Positions 1 through 11,125 of a stretch of DNA of 64,000 nt are shown in pieces (position 1 is the first letter of the stretch; the number at the start of each line of letters is the position of its first letter). Position numbers and translations under genes: made by a program. Origin of the DNA: Pseudocercospora fijiensis CIRAD86 (Eukaryota > Ascomycota > Dothideomycetes > Mycosphaerellales > Mycosphaerellaceae); NCBI RefSeq assembly GCF_000340215.1, contig NW_006921551.1, positions 516,475 to 580,474 on the forward strand, written 5' to 3'. The notes beneath the pieces were generated by a model. The model was not told where the DNA came from. It searched no databases and was given only the letters and a program-made list of their open reading frames with translations.

Positions 1-1390
1 CTACTACTCGGCGTAGTAATCGGATACTATTTACTATTAATAAGTAGTCTAGGTACTATTTCGCCTAGTGTAGGATCGCGTCGGGAAAGTACTCCTACTA
101 TACGCTCTTAATTAATGTTGTCGTCGTCGTATAGAGTATTAATAGCGGATCGTCTAGATACGTATCTAGTAGTATTAACTTTATATACTACGCGGCTAGA
201 CAATACCTATTTACGGTCGGGCAGTCTATTCGTATTACCGCTATCGTAACCGCTGTCCTATCGATAACAAAGCCTACTAGACACATACGGTGCCTACTAC
301 TATCCGGTTTTACGAATATATTATCTACGATTAACGTCCTATCGCCCTCGGTATATAGCTCTAAAAGCTCGGGATAGGCGACGACTAGGTACTTAAACCC
401 ATCCTTTACCGTCTCCGGTTATATATAAAAGCCCGCGTATCTTAGTATATTTAGTTCTATGCCCGCGGTCGAATAGTCCGGCCGTTTAATTTTCTTTATC
501 TCCGGTAGCTACGAGACATCCTCGATAACCTTATTCGCTTGTTTTTTATTTAACCCCGCGTACCGATATGCTAACCTAGCTACTACTTTATACACTTCTA
601 TCGAACGACCCTAGGCATATATTATTATAAACTGCATCCTAATTCGCTAGCACGCCTCCCGCGTACTATACTACTCTAGGTCTACTCGGTCGCTCTCGCC
701 GTAGTTGTAACGCGTATTAGATTAGTCTATTATCTACTTGCCCGGGATCTATTTGTACCTCCCCTCGGCCCCTATTATCTCTACAATCCCTCGCTATAGA
801 TACGTATCTTCTCTATCTCTACCGTCGCCGTACCGGTACGTTATACGAGTTTATTAACCTAATATATCGATATCGTACTTGCTTTTTATAATGCTAAATC
901 CCCTCCGCTTCGCCTATCTATATATAAACTATTCGGCCGCCTAGAATAACGGGAATTAATGCCTATAGATCCGATCTAGTAGCCTATACGCCCCTATTAG
1001 ACGCTCGTATCGCGCTCTAGTATTATCTATCCTACTATCCTTACCGCGAACTCGTACTAGAGCGCCGGGCAATCTTGCAATTATTAGATATCGCTAGATA
1101 GCGGCGCTCCTCTCGCGATATATCTCCCCTAATAACTTCTCTCGCCCTCTTACGCCTCTACCTAAGCGCTAACGATCCTATTCGCGAATAGCGTATTCGA
1201 TATCGAGTAGCGTAAAGTAGTCGTCGGTTATACTCCGTAATAGGAACTACGATAGACTTATTGTCGCTTCTAGCGCAACTGCCCGATTATCGTATATAAC
1301 TACTATATAGTATAGACGATCTATACTACCGTGTCTAATACTTACTCGGCTAAGGGGAAACTCTATCCCCCCCTATAAACGGAATCAGCC
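1..1390 (-). pseudogene. MULE/FAR1-like transposase, 5' part (cut by window edge)
   Basis: Read on the minus strand through TAG/TAA stops, this is one long frame that continues to the window edge. A FAR1-like stretch (WAKRRGFSIIKS, near 890-930) is followed by a segment resembling the start of a MULE transposase core: AYPELLELYTEG, then TLIVDNIFVKP with a candidate catalytic Asp codon at 323-325, then LVGFVIDRTAVTIAV. Near 60-100, FPDAILH.AKW resembles the MULE 'FP.A....CKWH' block. The residue expected as the second acidic position lies in a Thr-rich stretch (about 120-140), so that position looks lost or altered. Mutator-like transposases cut and paste DNA in the nucleus. The assignment rests on motif order only. 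The frame may extend upstream to about 1735. Confidence 0.55.
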
Positions 1391-1829
1391 TCGCTATTAA
1401 ACTTAAAGACTAGTTACATCCCCTTCCCCTTCTATAGCGCGCAACTTATACCGTATCTATATATCTACGCTACTATCCGCCCTAATAGATACATCCTTAC
1501 CTAAACTACCTATTATAGGAGATTACTATATCCTATATATATATCTATCTCGCGCGTATAATACTCGGTCGAAGACTCGACCCTCTCTCCTACCTTTATC
1601 CTATCTCGCCCGTTTCTACGTAGTATATCTCCTATAGCTTATCGTATATATTAACTAATAACACGGCCGGTACTATTACGTACTATTGCGCCGACCGCCC
1701 TATATCTACTAACGCGCCCTATAATCTCGTAATTAATAATGCTAACTATTATTCTACCTAGCAAAACGGCTAGTATTGCCTTAGGTACCCGCTACCGCGC
1801 CTATATAGCTCGACATCGCCTTTACGTCT
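1391..1829. other. region between MULE-like gene and promoter module 1
   Basis: No separate gene is recognised. On the minus strand part of it stays open and may be a 5' exon or leader of the MULE-like gene. A palindrome copy lies at about 1744-1773. A run of seven C at about 1367-1373 is one base longer in copy 2. Confidence 0.4.
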
Positions 1830-2040
1830 ACCCTTTACTTAGGCTAAGTTTGACCGTATATTAGCGTGTTTCGGCGGACTTTACTTTACGGCATTAACTA
1901 AGGCGGCGAACGAAGCGTAGTCCCGACCGTACTATACAAATTAGCTACGTCGCCTAGGAGGACTCTTTTATACGTATATTAGTAGAGTAAACCGCTAGTC
2001 TACCGGTCTTGCCCCGAGCGCTATTAACGCACTAATATAG
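1830..2040 (+). promoter_or_regulatory. promoter module 1, upstream of ORF1
   Basis: This is one of four homologous blocks per unit. Landmarks in order are GCGTGTTTCGG, GGACTTTAC, AAGGCGGCGAACGAA, a TATA-like TATACAAAT at 1933, CCGCTAGTCTACCGGTCTT and CCGAGCGC. A pyrimidine-rich leader and a palindrome follow, then ORF1. The position, TATA box and repetition before four genes point to a core promoter. Confidence 0.7.
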
Positions 2041-2111
2041 GTCTCTTCTCGGCCGCTAACTCTCTCTACTTTACAATCCACTTCTACTACTAGCGACCTA
2101 TACTCGTCTGT

Positions 2112-2137
2112 CTATTCCTCCGGCCGGCAAACTAGTT
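2112..2137. repeat. dispersed palindrome in ORF1 leader
   Basis: A GGCCGGCAAACTAGT form of the dispersed palindrome follows the pyrimidine-rich leader of promoter module 1 and precedes ORF1. Copy 2 equivalent: about 34021-34046. Confidence 0.6.
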
Positions 2138-2139
2138 TG

Positions 2140-2560
2140 TAGCCCTATACGCACATCCTGCGCTACCGTACTATACTACGCTACGACTACCTACTAAGCT
2201 CCCTACTACGTCCGATTATCGCTATAGTAGACTATACCGATAGTACCGCCGTCGCGCCCTTCGAGGCCGAACTCCGTCGTCTCTATATTAACAAAAACCG
2301 CTAGCTGTTTTTCTACGCCTACTTAATTAATAAAGAGATCGAACACTGCCGCGGTCGAATGTTAAGCTTCTCTTAGCTCGACCTCGACGGCTATTCCGAA
2401 AAGCTCCGCTAACTCCGACTACGTAAGCTCGCGATCTTCCTAGTTAGTATCGGCTATACTAGATTTTAAAGGGACTATACTCGGTACATTTAGAGACATT
2501 AGCCTCGTATACTAGCGATAGAGCCGTAGAAGTTGAGGTCGGAATCGTCTCTATATAGCT
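2140..2560 (+). pseudogene. unknown gene ORF1 (RIP-decayed)
   Basis: The product is not recognised. Past the leader palindrome one frame stays open apart from RIP-type stops for about 140 codons. It encodes a charged, helical-looking protein with segments such as APFEAELRRLYINKNR and GYSEKLR.LRLRKLAIFL. No catalytic motif is visible. It lies divergent from the MULE-like gene and is driven by promoter module 1, so it was probably expressed with ORF2 and the two SNF2 helicases. The start is not fixed because ATG codons have been lost. The end is also uncertain; the frame weakens after about 2560. Confidence 0.4.
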
Positions 2561-2993
2561 CTATTACGATAATTGGCATTTATTTAGTTACTCTGTATAG
2601 AACTAGGCGTAGGGAAGCCTACGTACGCCCCTAGGTTACCTATTATACTATGCTCTCGACGGCGGATTAATACGGACGCACGTAGTATTATAGACTATAC
2701 CGTAGCTTATACTACTATAGTTCTATACTATCTAGCTCTCTATTGCTCTTATCCTTATATAATAATTCAATTTATATATCTGCTATCTTATCCTTTCCTA
2801 TACTATACGTACTAATATCTCCCGCAATTGTCGACTATTTTACTAGCTAGTAAAGTCTATCGTCCCTATAGCCGCTATAGTTGCCTTATATCCTATCTAG
2901 CTACACGTGTCTACTATTGCCTCCGCCGGTAGAACGGTCGACTATGCCTTAGGTATCTATTAGCTCGGTACGCTAGTCGTTACCCGACTTTAT
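2561..2993. other. ORF1-ORF2 intergenic
   Basis: No gene is recognised. The stretch is T/C-rich, contains two palindrome copies (about 2833-2857 and 2920-2943), and ends in the GCCTTAGGTA block that precedes promoter module 2. Confidence 0.5.
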
Positions 2994-3205
2994 ACCCTTT
3001 ACTTAGATTGAGTTTAATACTATACTAGCGTGTTTCGGTAGACTTTACCTCTCGGCCTCGACTAAAGCGGCGAACGAAGCGCAATCCCGACCTCGCTATA
3101 TAAATTCGCTACGTCGCTTAGGACGACCTTTTCGTACGCGCCTTAGTAAAGTAAACCGCTAGTCTACCGGTCTTAGCCCGAGCGCCTATACCGCGCTAAT
3201 TTATA
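2994..3205 (+). promoter_or_regulatory. promoter module 2, upstream of ORF2
   Basis: It has the same landmark order as module 1: GCGTGTTTCGG, GACTTTACC, AAAGCGGCGAACGAAGC, TATATAAAT at 3097, CCGCTAGTCTACCGGTCTT, CCGAGCGC. Similarity also extends upstream to a shared GCCTTAGGTA next to a palindrome, so the duplicated block starts before the core. Confidence 0.72.
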
Positions 3206-3285
3206 TCTCCTTCTACTCCTCGACTTCTCTTCTACCCTACTACCTACTTCTACTACCGCCTACTCTACTCGCCTAGTAACTTTTC

Positions 3286-3312
3286 CGCCCGGTAAATTAG
3301 TCTATAGTTATA
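3286..3312. repeat. dispersed palindrome in ORF2 leader
   Basis: A TTTTCCGCCCGGTAAATTAG variant sits in the leader between promoter module 2 and ORF2. Copy 2 keeps GGCAAA at this place (about 35195-35221). Confidence 0.6.
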
Positions 3313-3399
3313 CTACTACTATATCCGTATATATACTATAAACTATATACGTCGTCGCCTCCGATTACTACTATAGTAAAGGTCGCCGACGATAACACT

Positions 3400-4850
3400 G
3401 TAGATAGTACGCTAGGCCGATCCCGCGTAGATTAATAAGCCGTAGCTATCTTCTATAATCGCTACTACGAACACTTTAATATTATACGCAATTACTTTAT
3501 CGACCTAGTCTAATTCGCATCCTAGGCGAGCGCTTGCCCCTATTATACCACTATACGCCGTAAGCTCGTTAGGACCGTATATAATGTATCCCGTAGTATT
3601 TATTTCTTATCCTATCCCTACGTACGTCCTCCCTTCGATAGTACCCTACTATAAGTTAGCTACGCTATAGACTACTTTGCCGGCTAGCAAACGGTTAGCG
3701 ACATCTATTACCTTTACTAGCTAGCAAAGCGGTCTATAGTCGACGAAACTATATACTACCCGACTAACTAGCGTATAGTACTCGATTATTAGCGAATACG
3801 TAGGACTCTATCTAGCGGTACCCTAAAGTTACTATATCTATTCCTATACTAGAGCATCGCGTCTACTAGCTTATATAACTAGTCGCCCCGTCCTATCGGT
3901 TTATAGTAGTCTTATCGCTTATCTATATATATATTATCCTATAGTCTTCTAAAGTTAGGTTTACCGTCGACGTAGACCTATTCGCCTACGACGCGCTCTA
4001 TCTACTACTAGGTATATATCGGATCCCGTACGTTACCCTAGACTATATATCTATATATTAGAGCACTGTCGCCTATAGATCCTTCGAAGACGATCCGGAT
4101 GTAAAGGCGATTATCTATTACTCTTATAGCCGCGCTCGCCTAGCTATATTTTACGTTACTACTATAACCGATATCTCCGCTATCGCTTAGAAACGCTTAT
4201 AGAACTAGCCGTCGGCGCCTAGGACTTAGCGTCTAGTGTACTATCTATATCGCATCGATCCCGCCTACTATTATCTCGAGCTAGACTTGCCCTACCTACT
4301 CTCTACTCGTCTGTCTACGGCTCTTATACTAGAGCGTATCTTTAGTAACGACGAGATTAAGCGTATTCGCGGTCGCACTTTTAAACCGCAATCTGCCGAG
4401 ATATAGTCTATCTAGGCCTAAATAAAGCACTAATTAATATCCTAGAGGGCTCTACTCGCGCGTCCCGGGCTTTAATATAGTCTCCGCGAGATCGACGTAT
4501 AAGTTCCTTATTAGCGTACCTCTATTCCTCTCGGTAGACAGACGATGCGCTTAGACATTATTAGTCCTATAGTATATTATATCGTATATTACGCGAATAA
4601 CTATATTTAACTATACTATCTACGAATTCCTACGTGCCCTATTCCCTGCCTTCGTTCGACTAACCTACTTTAATGCTCGTCTTACGCTACGTAATACGCT
4701 AGCCTACGGCACTTAGCTACCGATAGTGTTGCCTACCGGGAAATTATCGCGTCCTCGTAACGCCTCGCCCTCTATTGCCCGCTATTTTTTACTAATACTA
4801 ACCGCAATCCCGTATAGCAAAATAGACGCGCCTATATTCTATATCTATTA
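3400..4850 (+). pseudogene. unknown gene ORF2 (RIP-decayed)
   Basis: The product is not recognised. A first exon-like frame (VDSTLGRSRVD, later YNRYYEHFNIIRNYFIDLV) runs to about 3670. A non-coding stretch with two palindromes follows. A second long frame then runs from about 4100 to 4850 with ILERIFSNDEIKRIRGRTF, IPLGRQTMRLDI and LATDSVAYREIIAS. The composition suggests a soluble protein rich in basic and aromatic residues, about 400 codons in total. No family motif could be named. It has promoter module 2 upstream and SNF2-A downstream on the same strand. Stops are TAG or TAA in positions fitting lost Gln or Trp. Exon limits are approximate. Confidence 0.4.
3671..3739. repeat. palindrome pair inside ORF2 (probable intron)
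   Basis: Two palindrome copies (TTTGCCGGCTAGCAAA at about 3677, then ACTAGCTAGCAAAG at about 3716) separate the two open parts of ORF2. The same arrangement recurs in helicase introns. Confidence 0.55.
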
Positions 4851-4888
4851 GCCTAGTATACCTTACACTACTTTACTTTACCTTACCT

Positions 4889-5110
4889 CCTACCCTACTT
4901 GTATTAAGTTTAATCGTATACTGCCCCGTTTTCGGTAGACTTTACTTCTCGGCCTTAACTAAGGCGGCGAACGAAACACAATCCCGGCCTATCTATACAA
5001 ATTAGCTACGTCGCTCGGGATAACTCTTTTACGTAGCCTTTAGTTAGGTCGACCGCGTTACTATTTAACGCGTACGCGCCTACGGCCCGTACGTTAGTCC
5101 GAGCGCCTAC
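4889..5110 (+). promoter_or_regulatory. promoter module 3, upstream of SNF2-A
   Basis: It shares ATTAAGTTTAAT, GTTTTCGG, GACTTTAC, AAGGCGGCGAACGAA and a TATA-like TATACAAAT at 4994 with modules 1, 2 and 4. The distal part is more diverged but keeps CCGAGCGC. A (CTA)n leader and a palindrome lie between it and the SNF2-A frame, about 250 bp after the TATA. Confidence 0.7.
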
Positions 5111-5160
5111 GCGCTACCTATTTATATTTCTCTTCCTCCGTATCTTCCCTACTTTTCTAT

Positions 5161-5203
5161 CTACTACTACTGCTACTACTTTAACTACTACTACTACTAC
5201 TTC
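5161..5203 (+). repeat. (CTA)n-rich leader
   Basis: Imperfect CTA/CTT trinucleotide run in the leader between promoter module 3 and SNF2-A. Confidence 0.6.
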
Positions 5204-5218
5204 TACCGTCCGTCGTTA

Positions 5219-5243
5219 TTTTCTAGCCGGCAAAGCAGTCTAT
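5219..5243. repeat. dispersed palindrome in SNF2-A leader
   Basis: TTTTCTAGCCGGCAAAGCAG form just before the SNF2-A frame opens. Copy 2 at about 37128-37152 has CTAGCTAGCAAAG. Confidence 0.6.
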
Positions 5244-6096
5244 AATCGAATTAGTACTACCTAGGCGACACCTAAGGACGTTTCTAAGTTAAATATAGCG
5301 GACGACCCCGAAGTGCTAGCTCTAGGCCCTCTACGTCTATCTAGGCGTCTACCCTCTCCGGTTATTAGTCCTCTTATACCTAGCGACGTATATAAATTCG
5401 CGCGCGACGAAAAGGCCTTTCTCGGCGAGGCTAGGTCGACCCGAGTAGACAACACTTATAACTACTAGCGAACTATGCGCGTAATAGACGACCTAACGAA
5501 TGTCCTTTATAAGTAGTACAAGACGCACGATGTACGTAAGATTAACGATTAGGATCCGGTACTATAGCGAGCCTTCCTACGAGATATTAGTAACGGTGTC
5601 GATATAACTTTTTCGACTTCGGATACTATTAATCCCGCTAATATAAAATATCTCCCGAGTGAGCGTAAGAGCACTATCTAGGCTAATGCTAACTAGCTAT
5701 AGCTTGCGCCTTAGCCCGATACCCCGTTCCCTATTACCGACGCCTAGCGTACGTTATACGCTAGTATACTCGATACCCTATAGCACTATCGCTCTAGGTA
5801 TACGGCTACGCCTCTATTATTTAACGAAGCCTACGCGGCAATAAACATCGACGTTACCGCACTCCTAGACGGCGAGATCGATAAAGTTAGTAAATGCCTA
5901 TACTGTATTACGTTTCGCGGACTCCGTCTTACGATATAGTAACTATAGGCTATTACATAGATCGTCGAAATATAGAAATTACCTATATAGGGCGCTATTC
6001 TCGCCGACGATACCGGCACTAGTAAGACTATCTCTATCCTCTACGCCGCTATAGCTTAGTCCGAGTACATCGAAGAATAGCGTATCGTATATTAAG

Positions 6097-6221
6097 GTAA
6101 GAAATGTCAATCCTAACGTATAGATTATTTTGCTAGCCGGCAAACACACGTCTAGATATCTATTTGCTAGCCGGCAAAACGGTCTATATATATACTTATC
6201 TCCTACTAACTATCGTCGTAG
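6097..6221 (+). other. intron in SNF2-A, with palindrome pair
   Basis: The 5' site is GTAAGA at 6097, the branch box is CTACTAAC at 6203-6210, and the 3' site ends CGTAG at 6221; length 125. Splicing joins a phase-1 codon and restores the ATPase frame (AILDYAYIERG). Two palindromes (about 6128-6143 and 6163-6179) lie inside. The matching intron in SNF2-B is at the same protein position. Confidence 0.75.
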
Positions 6222-7008
6222 CTATACTCGACTACGCCTATATAGAGCGAGGTATCGTACTAGACTCTATCTTCGGCTATTGCGTCCCGTTCTATAATAT
6301 GCCGACTATTCCCGACGACGACCCGCGCGATCTATTTATAATAGTAGTCGACACTTTCCTCGACTAGCGATTCGGCGTTAGTAGCCGCTAGACGCTCTAG
6401 CGTAGGATACTCGATTGCCTAGAGTACGAAGCCGACGGTATTTGCCTAGGCTCTCTTAAAAAGGACGTTAACGCGTAGAAGTCGACTATCGCCGAATTGC
6501 GTACCGAGCTAGATAAGACTTATACGACGCCTTACCGCTACGCTCCTATCTACTAAATCGGGACCGCCGCGACGATTAATACCTAGCGCGATGCCTATAA
6601 CCGGTACTTTAGTCCTAGTCCTAACTATGCTCGCTATATCTACGTCGCTGCTCTCGTCGCGCTTAACGGCGAGTCTCGCTATCCCGTCTATATTATCCGG
6701 CGTTACCTAAATGTACCCGACGGCCTAGGACTTATCGAATATATCGTATCCCTTTCGGACCGCGATCTATAGACTACTCGTACGCTTATTATCTCTACTC
6801 GCGAGGCCTTTGTTTAGGAGACACTTATACCCGGCCTAGCGTACTATAAGCGATACAACCGCCTAGATTAGTTTTAGGATCGGCTACGGCTATATTAGTA
6901 GAAGGACGAATTGTAACTACGGAATCTCGAGGTAGTCGATTATCGAATAGAGCGTAGAGACTGTACTATACATATTAGTACCAGCTCGTCGCGCCACCAA
7001 TACTTAAT

Positions 7009-7108
7009 NNNNNNNNNNNNNNNNNNNNNNNNNNNNNNNNNNNNNNNNNNNNNNNNNNNNNNNNNNNNNNNNNNNNNNNNNNNNNNNNNNNNNNNNNNNN
7101 NNNNNNNN
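7009..7108. other. assembly gap, 100 N
   Basis: A 100-N run of the usual fixed gap size. Copy 2 has 145 bp here (38920-39064), so the N length is not the true length. The last 40 or so bases before the gap do not match copy 2 and contain transversions, which suggests poor consensus at a contig end. Confidence 0.95.
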
Positions 7109-7820
7109 CGCGTATACGGTACCCGTATTTGCTATAGCGACTCTATAAGCTACCGATCTTAACGACTTCGCTATACTTACTCGGTTTCTATTCCGTCGTA
7201 TTCTTAAACTATAGGACGCCCGAGATCGGACCGACCTTATCTTTAGATTTTCGGACGTTACCGATGCCGTTATATACTATAGCCGTTTCTAACGCGACTA
7301 CGGCCTCCGATAGAGCGCTATCCCCGAAGACCTACGAATCTATCGTATAGCTCTACTATCTCGCTATATCTATACCGGCGCTATATACTTTCGCGATATC
7401 GTCCTCTAAATACTTAACCCTAAAGCCCTACGTAGGCCCCTCGACGACGACGACTAGATATATCTAACGACGTTCGCCTTTAGCCTCTGCGTCCTCCGAC
7501 GCTCTAAGGGAAACTAACTTAAGATCCGCGACTATACTATAACCTTAGGGGACGACATTCCCCTATAGTAAGTCGTTAACGTCGAGGTGTAATACACTCC
7601 TATTTCCTAGGTAGAATACCGCGCCGCTTGCTATCGCTTCGCTAAGCGTATCGATAAGCTAGACCGCGGTATTAAGCGCCTCTCTACTACGCTAACTTAT
7701 AAGGCACTGTTTCGCTAGCTTAGTCTCCGCACCGCCTATCCCCTCCTCGCTACTATCGCCGACCGAAGGCTAACCTCCTCTACGCTAACTCTTTAATCCC
7801 TATAAGTCTATTACGCTATA

Positions 7821-7890
7821 GACTATTTTACCGGCTAGCGAAAACTAGTAGACGTATACGACTATTTCGCTAGCTAGTAAAGTAGTCTAT
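7821..7890. repeat. palindrome pair in SNF2-A (probable intron)
   Basis: GACTATTTTACCGGCTAG, then GACTATTTCGCTAGCTAGTA, separated by about 10 bases, between two open parts of the SNF2-A frame. Splice sites are not clear. Copy 2: about 39777-39846. Confidence 0.55.
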
Positions 7891-9600
7891 AGTCTAACCG
7901 TCCGCCGCTACTTTCTCGCTAATATAACTCTAGCGCCTTATATTAGATAATAATATAGGACTTCTTCTAGTTCTATATAAAGGGCTCTACGCCCCTTCCT
8001 GCCCTAAGCCGTCGCGTAGATCGACTCGTCTATCTAGTCCGCCTATCTCTAAAGTACCTAGCGATACTATAGCTCGTCTACGTATATATTATCTAGCTTT
8101 CGTCTAAGGTAGTATTCTAGGTCGAAGAGCTACTTAATTACTAACTCCTCGACCTCGTATTAGAGTTGTATTAGATCCGACACTCTACTATCTATACCGG
8201 TATAACGTACGCCGAGCGCGCTACCGCCGAGGATGCCTTTAATAATAATCCCCGAACCTAGGCTATTATCCTATCCTCGCGTACTAATACGGAGTCTATT
8301 AATCTGTATTACGGTATATACGTGTAGTGTATCGTAGATGTCGTCGACTTTAGTAAGAAGAACTCGATCGTTAATCGTTATACTCGCGTAGGATAGACTT
8401 ACGCCGTTACGGTATTCGAATTAAGCCTCGTCGACACTATCGACTCGCGCTACTAGTAGACCTTCTATCTCGATATTTAGGAGCGGCTTACTATAGCAGT
8501 CTTACCGCCCGACCGGCTTATAGATAAAGAGATCTACCGTATCTAGTTAGACGAGATCGTACGAGCCTATAGTGCTACCGGTACGCCCTCTATAACCCGA
8601 TTCCGTAAACACGCTAATACTAATATTAGATAGCGTATAGCCGACGCCTATATACGCAAGTCCTACGGCATTCGCTACTAGATATTAGATACTACGTAGG
8701 GCTGTATCTCCGACCTAACCTATAAGAATCTCGTCCCGGTCGAAGCTATCTTTCGCCTATTACTCGGTAGTACGATAGCGGGAGAAGTCGCTACTATCGT
8801 CGACCGCTAGTAGCCCGCGCTAGATAACTTCTTTTAGGCCGACAAGCGTAACCTAGACCGTACGGGAGGATACGACTACGAGTATCTTAAGTACGCTATA
8901 GCGTAATATCTATACTACGACGACGTTACTAAGGATACCCGTCCGATTCGACTTATATAGTACCTTTACTATTTCGCTACCGAGGCCCTCGCTATAGGTT
9001 AATACGACTCTATTATTATTCCTAATTAGTATAGTAAGTCGTACTATACGTTGTTATCTATTTCGCCGTCTAGTATAGTAGTTATTACCTCCGTTGCCGG
9101 TCGAATTACTAATACCCTTTATAGTATATCTTAAGTACGTTTAGCGGCGCACTCCTAACTACGACGCCGATTTTGCCTAGGCCGTACAAAACATCGGCTA
9201 CTACGCTTCTACTCTCGCGCTCCTCGTCCGAAGATTTCGGAGTTTTACCGGTCCCTTCGATAATTATAATAATAATAGTAACTATAGAGTTGCTACTCCC
9301 TCCCTTAGAACGCCGTCTAACTACGAACCTAACCGTATAGGTATATAGCTATACTTACTAGGCAGTTAGGCCGGCTCTCCTATTCGCCCTAACTCTAGCG
9401 ACTCCGTCGGAGATACTAGCGCTATAGACGAGCTAACCCTACGCGCTCGTTACTTAACTAAGCGATCTCTTACTCTACTAGTCGCTCCGTATCCTCGCTT
9501 AGCCGACGATATATTAGCTTATACTAAGCGCGTTAAGCTAGCGGCCGGCGGCTCGTCTATAGTACTAGTCGAGAGTAGCGACGCCGAGGATACCGAGTAA

Positions 9601-10737
9601 GGTATAGGTATATACGTACGGGCCCTATATATAGAGAGTAGACAGTAATATAGATCTCCTCGAGTAGGCCTCTACGGGACGACTAGTAAGTACGCGCATC
9701 CTAGGCGTTAGGTCCTATAGGTTACCGACTAGGCGCGCGTATAGATAGTCTAGTCTATATACTAAATACTAGCCGATTGAGTAGAGCAATTTCCTATCGT
9801 ATCTCTAGCATTTTCTGTGTTTTTTCCTCCTACCTATATATAGTCTACCTAGTCGGTACTTGTAATATATACTATTAATATAACCGAATTATAGCAGCCG
9901 TTACGCGTAGATCTAGAGTCTATATAACCGACTCCGAACTGCTATTATCCGCGAGGCCCTACCGCTATTGTCTAACCCGCCTATACCTTCGTTATACTTT
10001 ACGTACGCGTAATGCAATCGCCGAGTATCTATAGTAACGATAGAGAGTCTTTCCCTACCGCTCGGGCATTTTATCTACCTATCTTCCCGCCTCTACTAAC
10101 ATTATATATTTCCCGCTACCTAGTTATTATATCTTGCCTATAAGACACGCCGTCTATAGGATTATACGGGCGGGTATAATAGAAGACACGTCTATAGATA
10201 TACGTCTAAGCTAGGTCTTATATTCCGCTATTATCTCCCCTAGGTTTAGTATACTATCGGTCTATCTCTACTACGATACCCCCTCTTATTAGTCGCTAAC
10301 TATTTTACTAGCCGGGGAAAAAATAGTTGAAAGGGTTTATACGGCGGCGTCTCTAATAAGCACTCTATCGGTTACTAACCCGTCTTAACTAGATACACTC
10401 TCGCGGCGACGGTTAACTACTTTTCTAGCTAGCAAAGTCGTTAGCATTGCCTTAGTTATATTTCGTCTTGCCGCGCCTGCTCTAGTTAGACTTTACTTTA
10501 CTTCCTTCTACGCCTCGTACCTACCGCGTACGCAAAGTCTACGTATGTATTGCGTTACTATTATATACCGCTTCGTCGTCGTTCGGCTACCTTATATAGC
10601 CCTACTTCGCGCGTAACCTCGCCTATATCGTAGACGGAGATATGCGACTTCGATATACTATATAAAATTGTATAGGCGACGTAAGCGGTCCGTCTAGTAT
10701 AGGATCTCGGTAAGGTAACGGCGTCGCTTCGGCTTTA
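9601..10737. other. SNF2-A to SNF2-B intergenic
   Basis: No gene is recognised in about 1.1 kb. It holds T/C-rich sequence, one palindrome before a short A run (about 10304-10330), and another (about 10416-10441) just before the GCCTTAG sequence that leads into promoter module 4. Confidence 0.5.
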
Positions 10738-10980
10738 CTTTATTCCTTCCTCTTAGATTAGGTTCTAAACCCTATACTAGCGCGTTTTAGCGGACTTCAC
10801 CTATCGGCCTTAACTAACGTACCGAACGAAAGGCGGTCCTAACTTTACTATATAAATTAGCTATATCGCTCGGGACGTCTCTTTTATACGCGCGTTAGTA
10901 AAGTAAACCGCCCTATATATTTGCGCTATCTACGCGGCCCGCCGTATAAACGGTTAGAGGTCCGAGCGCTAATACTAGTA
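10738..10980 (+). promoter_or_regulatory. promoter module 4, upstream of SNF2-B
   Basis: It shares TATACTAGCGCGTTTTAG, GGACTT.ACC, a GCGAACGAA-like box (ACCGAACGAA), TATATAAAT at 10849, AGTAAAGTAAACCGC and CCGAGCGC with the other modules. About 40 bp of extra sequence sits before CCGAGCGC. The SNF2-B frame opens about 300 bp after the TATA. Confidence 0.7.
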
Positions 10981-11065
10981 TATACCTTTCTACTATTGCC
11001 CTAACTTCTTCTACTTTATAATCTACTCCTACTACTACCGCCTTCCCTATCTGCCTACCTCCGTC

Positions 11066-11125
11066 TCGTTTCTCTATCCGGTAAACTAGTCTATACTCCT
11101 GTTTTCTCCGCCCGGTAAACCGATT
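11066..11125. repeat. two palindromes in SNF2-B leader
   Basis: TATCCGGTAAACTAGTCTAT and TTTTCTCCGCCCGGTAAACC lie in the leader between promoter module 4 and the SNF2-B frame, as in the leaders of the other three module-driven genes. Confidence 0.5.

Larger units (their letters stand above)
5244..9600 (+). pseudogene. SNF2-like helicase A (RIP-decayed)
   Basis: Decayed SNF2-family ATPase of the fungal group with an N-terminal extension. Such proteins use ATP to move on DNA or remodel chromatin in the nucleus. The frame opens near 5244. Motif I reads ILADDTGTSKT at 5991-6032, where canonical SNF2 proteins have ILAD..G.GKT. The ATPase lobe continues after an intron at 6097-6221 (AILDYAYIERG). 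In copy 1 the motif II region falls in the assembly gap. Helicase C motif VI (R.TRVG.T.AV, with stops for Gln) is at 8373-8405. The C-terminal block RRTPNYDADFA precedes a loose tail ending in SSDAEDTE and TAA at 9598-9600. Promoter module 3 lies upstream. It is a paralogue of SNF2-B, sharing an intron position. Palindromes mark its introns. Confidence 0.75.

Noticed and set aside
5261..5455. Minus-strand short ORF, repeated at 37170-37364
   Set aside because: It lies antisense to the SNF2-A N-terminal frame, which continues far beyond it; it is a shadow frame.
6164..6367. Short ATG ORF in the SNF2-A region (and 38013-38276, 13256-13456, 45212-45412)
   Set aside because: These are exon pieces of the SNF2 pseudogenes running from inside an intron to the next RIP stop. 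The ATG lies in the intron, so they are not separate genes.
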